The notes under the pieces were generated by a model that had not been told where the DNA came from, searched no databases, and was given only the letters and a program-made list of their open reading frames with translations. Source: an uncultured Clostridia bacterium (GTDB taxonomy: Bacteria; Bacillota; Clostridia; Christensenellales; Borkfalkiaceae). From it: a stretch of 40,257 bases of DNA. Positions 35,749-40,257 of this stretch are shown piece after piece. The stretch lies in NCBI GenBank assembly GCA_945949395.1, contig CAMFEK010000015.1, forward strand, positions 1 through 40,257. The letters run 5' to 3'. The position numbers and the translations under genes were made by a program. Numbering within the stretch: the stretch's first letter is position 1; each line of letters starts with the position of its first letter.

Positions 35749-37923
35749 ATGGGTTGGTTTGAAGAACAGATAAAATTGCGGCGGGACAGCGACGACGAGG
35801 CGTTGGACGATTCTCTCAAGAATGTGTCCGCGATCATAGAGGGAAAGAAACGCTATTCCTTCGGCGACGACAGGGAAAAAATCAAGTGCGTTCTCGATGA
35901 AATTCTCGCCTTCTATCATATCAAATCGCGCGAGATTCCGCCCGAAATCAAGCAATTAAACGAGCAGATGGAATACCTTTTTCGACCGCACGGAATCATG
36001 TATCGCTCGGTTAAACTGGAAAAAGGCTGGTATAAAAACGCCACGGGCGCAATGCTCGGAAAATTAAAGACGGGAGAAAACGTCGCGCTATTGCCCGATC
36101 AACTGGGGTTTTACGCATTTTTCGATCCGACTACGCAGAAGAGAGTCAGGATCAACCGCAAGACGCAGGATCTTTTGGAGGAGGACGCCTACTGTTTCTA
36201 TAAACCCTTTCCGCTCAAAAAGATCGGCGTGCGCGATTTGATCCGTTACATAATCGGCACGGTCTCGCCGTCCACGATCGTGTATATCGTTTTGGTTACG
36301 TTGTGTGCGACGCTCGTGGGAATGATCACGCCGAAAATCACGAAAATACTGTTTTCCTACGTTTTGGAGAGCGAAAGCGTCAGATTGCTCGTCTCGATAG
36401 CGGTGCTTTACGTCTGCACGAGTATCAGCGCGCTTTTGATCGGCGGCATGAAGTCGCTGCTCATGAATAAGATCAACATTCAGATGGACGTATCTGTTCA
36501 GGCGGCGACCATGGCGAGAATACTCTCTCTGCCCGCGACGTTTTTCAAAGATTACAATTCGGGTGAGATCACGACGAAGGCGCAGTATATCAATACGCTC
36601 TGCACGACGCTGGTGCAGACCTTCCTTTCGACGGGACTGACTTCAATTTTCTCTCTCGCCTATATCTCGCAGGTCTTTATTTATGCCAAAGAACTGGTCG
36701 TTCCCGCGCTGTGCATCACGCTCGTTACGCTGATATTTTCGATCGTCAGTTCGCTCGCGCAGATGCAGATAAGCAAAAGGCAGATGGAGCTTTCGGGCAA
36801 GATGAGCGGCATGACTTATCAGGTGATAACGGGCGTGCAGAAAATCAAACTTTCAGGCAGCGAAAAGCGCGTTTTCTCCCGTTGGATGAATGAATATGCC
36901 GAGGAGGCTAAACTTGCCTACAATCCCCCCAAATTCTTGCTGTTCAACGGCGTCATATCGACCGCTATCTCGCTTGTCGGCACCATCGTCATGTACTATT
37001 TCGCCGTGCAAAGCAACGTTTCGGTTGCCGACTATACGGCGTTCAACGCGGCTTACGGAATGCTGTCGGGCGCGCTGATGAGCGTGGCGGGTATCGCCCT
37101 CACCGCGGCGCGGATAAAGCCCGTCATCGAAATGGCAAAACCCATCATGGACGCCGAGCCGGAAATCTCCGAAGGAAAGCAGATAGTAACGAGAATATCC
37201 GGCGGCATCGAGCTTTCCAACGTCAGTTTCCGTTATACCGAAAATGCCCCCCTTATCATCGACGATTTAAGCCTGAAGATCCGTCCCGGTCAGTACGTCG
37301 CTATCGTCGGCAAGACGGGTTGCGGAAAATCCACCCTTTTAAGACTCCTTCTCGGCTTTGAAACGCCGCAAAAGGGCGCCGTCTATTACGACGGCAAGGA
37401 TATCAACACGCTCGACTTAAAATCTTTGCGCAAAAAGATCGGCGTGGTCATGCAGAACGGAAAGCTCTTTCAGGGGGATATCTATTCCAACATCATCATA
37501 TCCGCCCCTCATCTTTCGGTGGACGACGCGTGGAAAGCAGCGGAAATTGCGGATATCGCAGACGATATCAGGCGCATGCCCATGGGGATGCACACCATCA
37601 TTTCCGAAGGCTCCGGCGGCATTTCGGGCGGACAGAAACAGCGCCTCATGATCGCGCGCGCGGTTGCGCCCGATCCGAAAATTCTGATGTTCGACGAAGC
37701 GACGAGCGCGCTCGACAACGTCACGCAGAAAAAAGTTTCCGAAGCGCTCGACTCTCTTAAATGTACGCGCATCGTCATCGCTCACCGCCTTTCCACCATA
37801 AAGCAATGCGACAGAATCATCGTTTTAGACGGCGGAAAGATCGTGGAGGACGGCACTTACGGGCAGTTGATCGATCGAAAGGGCTATTTTTACGAGCTTG
37901 TGGAGAGGCAACGCCTGGAATAA
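35749..37923 (+). CDS. Second ABC transporter of NHLM-type locus (no C39 domain)
   Basis: A 724-residue protein with AAGGAG shortly before the ATG. The first ~150 residues are a hydrophilic domain of the kind found in the NHLM partner transporter (FEEQIKLRRDSDDEALDDSL; YRSVKLEKGWYKNATGAMLG). The membrane domain (residues ~165-450) follows, then a nucleotide-binding domain with Walker A GKTGCGKST, signature GISGGQKQRLMIARA, Walker B ILMFDEATSALD and switch His in IVIAHRLS. No peptidase domain is present. It follows the C39 exporter after 11 bases, and in related loci the two are always paired, probably as a heterodimer or as two stages of export. Confidence 0.94.
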   Translation: MGWFEEQIKLRRDSDDEALDDSLKNVSAIIEGKKRYSFGDDREKIKCVLDEILAFYHIKSREIPPEIKQLNEQMEYLFRPHGIMYRSVKLEKGWYKNATGAMLGKLKTGENVALLPDQLGFYAFFDPTTQKRVRINRKTQDLLEEDAYCFYKPFPLKKIGVRDLIRYIIGTVSPSTIVYIVLVTLCATLVGMITPKITKILFSYVLESESVRLLVSIAVLYVCTSISALLIGGMKSLLMNKINIQMDVSVQAATMARILSLPATFFKDYNSGEITTKAQYINTLCTTLVQTFLSTGLTSIFSLAYISQVFIYAKELVVPALCITLVTLIFSIVSSLAQMQISKRQMELSGKMSGMTYQVITGVQKIKLSGSEKRVFSRWMNEYAEEAKLAYNPPKFLLFNGVISTAISLVGTIVMYYFAVQSNVSVADYTAFNAAYGMLSGALMSVAGIALTAARIKPVIEMAKPIMDAEPEISEGKQIVTRISGGIELSNVSFRYTENAPLIIDDLSLKIRPGQYVAIVGKTGCGKSTLLRLLLGFETPQKGAVYYDGKDINTLDLKSLRKKIGVVMQNGKLFQGDIYSNIIISAPHLSVDDAWKAAEIADIADDIRRMPMGMHTIISEGSGGISGGQKQRLMIARAVAPDPKILMFDEATSALDNVTQKKVSEALDSLKCTRIVIAHRLSTIKQCDRIIVLDGGKIVEDGTYGQLIDRKGYFYELVERQRLE

Positions 37924-37942
37924 AAAGAAAATTAAAAAATTT

Positions 37943-37972
37943 TTCGCAAAACGGCAATAAAGCAAGTATAAA
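37943..37972 (+). promoter_or_regulatory. Possible promoter before the precursor genes
   Basis: TTCGCA (37943-37948) and TATAAA (37967-37972) are 18 bases apart, in the 110-base gap between the second transporter and the first precursor. The match is moderate. Precursor genes are often made in excess of their exporters, so a separate start here would make sense. Confidence 0.4.
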
Positions 37973-38033
37973 TATATGAAAGACGATTGAAAAATCGAGG
38001 TTACTAAATACAATAAATTCGGAGGATAAAATT

Positions 38034-38411
38034 ATGAACGTAGCAAACGAACTTTTGGAAAAGGCAAGAACGGCAAAGACGGCAGAAGAGTTGCTTGAAA
38101 TGGCAAAAGCGGAAGGCATCCAGATTACTTTGGAAGAAGCGGAAAAGTATTTTTCCGAAATGCACAAAACGGGAGAGCTCTCCGACGACGAGCTCGATAA
38201 CGTAGCAGGCGGGTGCGGCGAAAACGAGAAATACAAATTCAATGTCTATGACGAGGTAAAATATACCTATCAAGGCAAGACCTATAAGGGGGTCGTTTTC
38301 TCCCGAGCGAATATGAACGGCGTTTTGGGCTATTATGTGAGATTCGATGACTTCATGGGCGAAGGTCCTTCCTTCTTCTACGTAAAGGAAAGCGATCTCT
38401 TATCCGTTTAA
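38034..38411 (+). CDS. Nif11-leader precursor 1, 65-residue core
   Basis: A 125-residue protein with GGAGG 8 bases before the ATG. Residues 1-60 are a Nif11-like (TIGR03798-type) leader: a helical N-terminus NELLEKARTAKTAEELLEMA, a second helical part, and DDELDNVAGG at the end, the cut site for the C39 peptidase. The core starts CGENEKYKFNVYDEVKYTYQ and runs to 65 residues. It has only one Cys (its first residue), few Ser/Thr, and alternating strands with many aromatic residues (GVLGYYVRFDDFMGEG; PSFFYVKESDLLSV) like a small SH3/KOW-type barrel. That is unlike a classic short modified core. First of three tandem paralogues. Confidence 0.9.
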   Translation: MNVANELLEKARTAKTAEELLEMAKAEGIQITLEEAEKYFSEMHKTGELSDDELDNVAGGCGENEKYKFNVYDEVKYTYQGKTYKGVVFSRANMNGVLGYYVRFDDFMGEGPSFFYVKESDLLSV

Positions 38412-38439
38412 CCAAATAATTTTATGAAGGAGTAAAAAT

Positions 38440-38850
38440 ATGAAATTTACAAACGAAATGCTTGAAAAGGCAAAAACGGCAAAGAGCGCGGAAGAGCTGT
38501 TAGAGTTGGCAAAAGCAGAAAACATCGCAATGACCGCAGAGGAAGCGGCAAAAGCATTTGCAGAACTTCACAAGTCGGGAGAGATTTCCGATGAGGAGCT
38601 TGACAACGTAGCTGGCGGTTGCGGGGAAGAGGAAATTCCGGAGCCGAAATACAAAATCGGCGACATGGTGATATCTTCAAGAGGCTTTCCTTGTCATACC
38701 TGTGGCATTTATCGTGACTTCCAGATAACTGAAGTGCATCGTTCGCCCGTCGGAAAGCATACTTATTCCATTGCCTGCCCGGAGTGCGGAGAGAAATGGT
38801 GGAACAGCAATGTCGAAGAAGAAACAATCGACTCGTTAGCAGACTACTAA
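38440..38850 (+). CDS. Nif11-leader precursor 2, 76-residue core with paired CxxC
   Basis: A 136-residue protein with AAGGAG 7 bases before the ATG, 28 bases after precursor 1. The 60-residue leader ends DEELDNVAGG and is nearly identical in design to that of precursor 1. The core begins CGEEEIPEPKYKIGDMVISS, so after an acidic linker it opens with the same KYKxxDxV strand as precursor 1. It then departs with two CxxC knuckles (FPCHTCGIY and IACPECGEKW) about 30 residues apart, the arrangement of a zinc-ribbon or of disulfide or thioether pairs. Total core Cys: five. A metal-bound or cross-linked mini-protein is plausible. Confidence 0.9.
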   Translation: MKFTNEMLEKAKTAKSAEELLELAKAENIAMTAEEAAKAFAELHKSGEISDEELDNVAGGCGEEEIPEPKYKIGDMVISSRGFPCHTCGIYRDFQITEVHRSPVGKHTYSIACPECGEKWWNSNVEEETIDSLADY

Positions 38851-38890
38851 AAAAGTTGAGTGAAATTCTTGATTAGAAAGGTGAATTTTT

Positions 38891-39289
38891 ATGAAGTATT
38901 CAAATAAACTCATTGAAAAAGCAAAAACGGCAAAGAGCGTGGAAGAACTGCTCGATCTTGCAAAAGCGGAAAATATCGAACTGACCGAAGAAGAAGCGGC
39001 AAAGGCGTTTGAAGAGCTGAATAAAACGGGCGAGCTTTCCGACGACGAGCTGGATAACGTTTCGGGCGGTTGCTATGAAAGCGGCGACACACCGAAGTTT
39101 TCGGTGGGTCAGCATGTTGGGGTATGTGCAGGAAGAGGACATGCTCCGGCACGTATTTTGTCTGTTTCGGACAAAAAGCACGACGGCTGGTGCAGAAACG
39201 AGCAGTGGATCTACAGCATAAAGTTTGATCAGGGGGGAGAAATCCGTAACGACGTTTACGAAGACAATATAATCAATTGGAATGATTGA
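38891..39289 (+). CDS. Nif11-leader precursor 3, 72-residue core
   Basis: A 132-residue protein with AAAGGTG 7 bases before the ATG, 40 bases after precursor 2. The leader is again 60 residues and ends DDELDNVSGG. The core begins CYESGDTPKFSVGQHVGVCA and continues through GRGHAPARILSVSDKKH and EQWIYSIKFDQGGEIR to YEDNIINWND. The order of strands (KF-x-VG-x-x-V at the start, ARIL in the middle, IYSIKFD and VYEDNI near the end) matches that of an SH3/tudor-like barrel. It has three Cys, one of them at core position 1. The gene is followed after 15 bases by the radical SAM gene. Confidence 0.9.
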   Translation: MKYSNKLIEKAKTAKSVEELLDLAKAENIELTEEEAAKAFEELNKTGELSDDELDNVSGGCYESGDTPKFSVGQHVGVCAGRGHAPARILSVSDKKHDGWCRNEQWIYSIKFDQGGEIRNDVYEDNIINWND

Positions 39290-39304
39290 AAAAGATAAAC
39301 GATT

Positions 39305-40257
39305 ATGTATTACATATTAAATGAAAAAATTGCCCTGCGCTCATGGTGGCTGGTGCCGTATGCTTATTATGTAAAGCACAACGAGATGGCACTGGGGCTG
39401 AAAAAAGAAGAATTTGAACGGCTCTCCCTGTGCGACGGGCTGCACGATATAGAAGAGGATGAGCTGACAAAACGCCTTGTTGCGCGCAGGATGATTTCCC
39501 CGGTCGAAAAGGGCGGGGCGGAGCTTACCGAGTGGCAAAAGCCGCTTGTGTGTGACAACCGTTATATGCCGCATATGAACTGGATGATCACAGGCAAGTG
39601 CAACTATAACTGTCTGCACTGCTTCAACGCCAAGGACAATGCGCCCTTGCAGAGCGAGTGGACGTTCGACGAGGCAAACGCCCTTCTGGACGAGGCGCAG
39701 AGGAGCGGTATCAACGCTATTCTGCTCACCGGCGGCGAGCCGATGGCGCATAAGCACTTTTTTGAGATCGTCGAGGGGATATTCAAGCGCGGAATGTTCG
39801 TGTTTGAACTGAACACCAACGGCTTTTTCATCAATCAGAACGCTCTTGACAGATTGCAGCAGATCGGCTGCGATCCTCTGATGAAGATTTCCTTTGACGG
39901 CATCGGCTTTCACGACTGGATGCGTAACCACAAGGGCGCGGAGGAAAACACCCTGAATGCCATTCGGTTGTGTAAGGAAAACGGTTTCCGGGTTATGGTG
40001 CAAATGAATATCAACCGCAAAAACAAGGATTCGATCCTGCAATCTCTTGAGTATCTGGACAAGCTCGGCGTTGACCGTACGCGGGTTATCTGCACGACCG
40101 AGTCAACCCGTTGGGCGGAAAATGCCGCGGGACAGTCTTTCACAGTACCCGAATATTACGATGCCTGCCTGGAGATCGCGCAGGACTACATACGCGGCGA
40201 GCACAGAATGACGCTGGATTTTTGGCAGGTTCTGGATCTTGATCCGCGCGGTAAATC
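39305..40257 (+). CDS. Radical SAM peptide-maturation enzyme, 5' part (3' end outside window)
   Basis: The frame is open from ATG 39305 to the window edge (317 codons). Residues ~92-310 show a radical SAM fold: GKCNYNCLHCFNAKD binds the iron-sulfur cluster through Cys99, Cys103 and Cys106 (CxxxCxxC), followed by INAILLTGGEPMAHKHF, the GGEP motif that contacts SAM, then FELNTNGFF and LMKISFDG. The first ~90 residues (ILNEKIALRSWWLVPYAYYV; LKKEEFERLSLCDGLH) look like a PqqD-type peptide-recognition domain. A SPASM-type C-terminal Cys-rich domain would be expected beyond the window. No strong ribosome site is visible, so it may rely on coupling to precursor 3, 15 bases upstream. It probably modifies one or more of the three precursors. 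Confidence 0.92.
   Translation, partial: MYYILNEKIALRSWWLVPYAYYVKHNEMALGLKKEEFERLSLCDGLHDIEEDELTKRLVARRMISPVEKGGAELTEWQKPLVCDNRYMPHMNWMITGKCNYNCLHCFNAKDNAPLQSEWTFDEANALLDEAQRSGINAILLTGGEPMAHKHFFEIVEGIFKRGMFVFELNTNGFFINQNALDRLQQIGCDPLMKISFDGIGFHDWMRNHKGAEENTLNAIRLCKENGFRVMVQMNINRKNKDSILQSLEYLDKLGVDRTRVICTTESTRWAENAAGQSFTVPEYYDACLEIAQDYIRGEHRMTLDFWQVLDLDPRGK

Noticed and set aside
37987..38014. TTGAAA-16-TACAAT as the promoter of the precursor genes
   Set aside because: Transcription would begin on the ribosome site itself, leaving almost no leader, so the upstream TTCGCA/TATAAA pair was preferred, with low confidence.
38034..39289. NHLP (nitrile-hydratase-type) leaders or lanthipeptide precursors
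   Set aside because: The leader pattern (60 residues, LLEKAKTAKSxEELL...ELDNVxGG) fits Nif11, not the nitrile hydratase alpha fold. The cores lack Ser/Thr/Cys density, and no LanM-type gene is seen in the window.
39341..40042. Minus-strand open frame (233 codons) at the right end
   Set aside because: It lies opposite the radical SAM gene, whose CxxxCxxC and GGEP motifs are in the plus frame.

Overview
The window looks like a chromosomal segment of an anaerobic gut Clostridia-type bacterium (Bacillota). Supporting features are a V/A-type ATPase operon, GHKL/LytTR two-component genes, a 5TM-LYT sensor, a BTAD/SARP-type response regulator, permuted membrane GH3 enzymes, a NHLM/Nif11 peptide-export locus, strong AGGAGG-type ribosome sites and sigma-A-like promoters. 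Placement below class level (Christensenellales-like is a guess) cannot be settled from the sequence alone.

Layout. (1) 1-2734: the 3' end of a V-type ATPase operon, with subunits A (5' truncated), B and D, ended by a hairpin. (2) 3077-3907: a monocistronic six-helix membrane protein with its own promoter. (3) 11295-4010, minus strand: a lipoprotein followed by two membrane-anchored GH3 enzymes whose domains are in permuted order. The upstream GH3 gene carries a one-base frameshift near 10102-10118. (4) 14318-11455, minus strand: two LytTR response regulators and one GHKL histidine kinase. (5) 14764-27089, plus strand, divergent from (4): three secreted proteins sharing a small-Gly/Ala + Trp/Tyr + Phe motif after the signal segment (SipW/TasA-like), then a 3265-residue GLUG-repeat beta-helix protein. 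This is a likely surface-fibre or adhesin operon. (6) 27283-28234: two decayed genes, an oleate hydratase remnant (minus) and the C-terminal end of a TetR regulator (plus). (7) 28375-33028: a partner-switching signalling set. It comprises a STAS protein, an intact SARP-type response regulator whose cognate kinase survives only as a broken remnant, a degenerate receiver, and a fused 5TM-LYT/Cache/HAMP/SpoIIE-phosphatase/RsbW-like kinase. (8) 33072-40257 (continues past the edge): an export and maturation locus. It comprises a short membrane-fusion-like protein, a C39-peptidase ABC exporter, a second ABC transporter, three tandem Nif11-leader precursors, and a radical SAM enzyme cut by the window edge.

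The most interesting system is (8). The three precursors have near-identical 60-residue leaders ending in Gly-Gly, each followed at once by Cys, but their cores (65, 76 and 72 residues) are long and divergent and look like small folded beta domains (SH3/KOW-like; one carries paired CxxC knuckles) rather than short Cys/Ser/Thr-rich RiPP cores. Lying next to a C39 exporter with an intact catalytic triad, a radical SAM enzyme and a phosphatase-kinase-STAS module, the locus could be a partner-switch-controlled system that exports modified mini-proteins. The individual families are known; the combination and the nature of the cores are the novel parts, and they are inferred.
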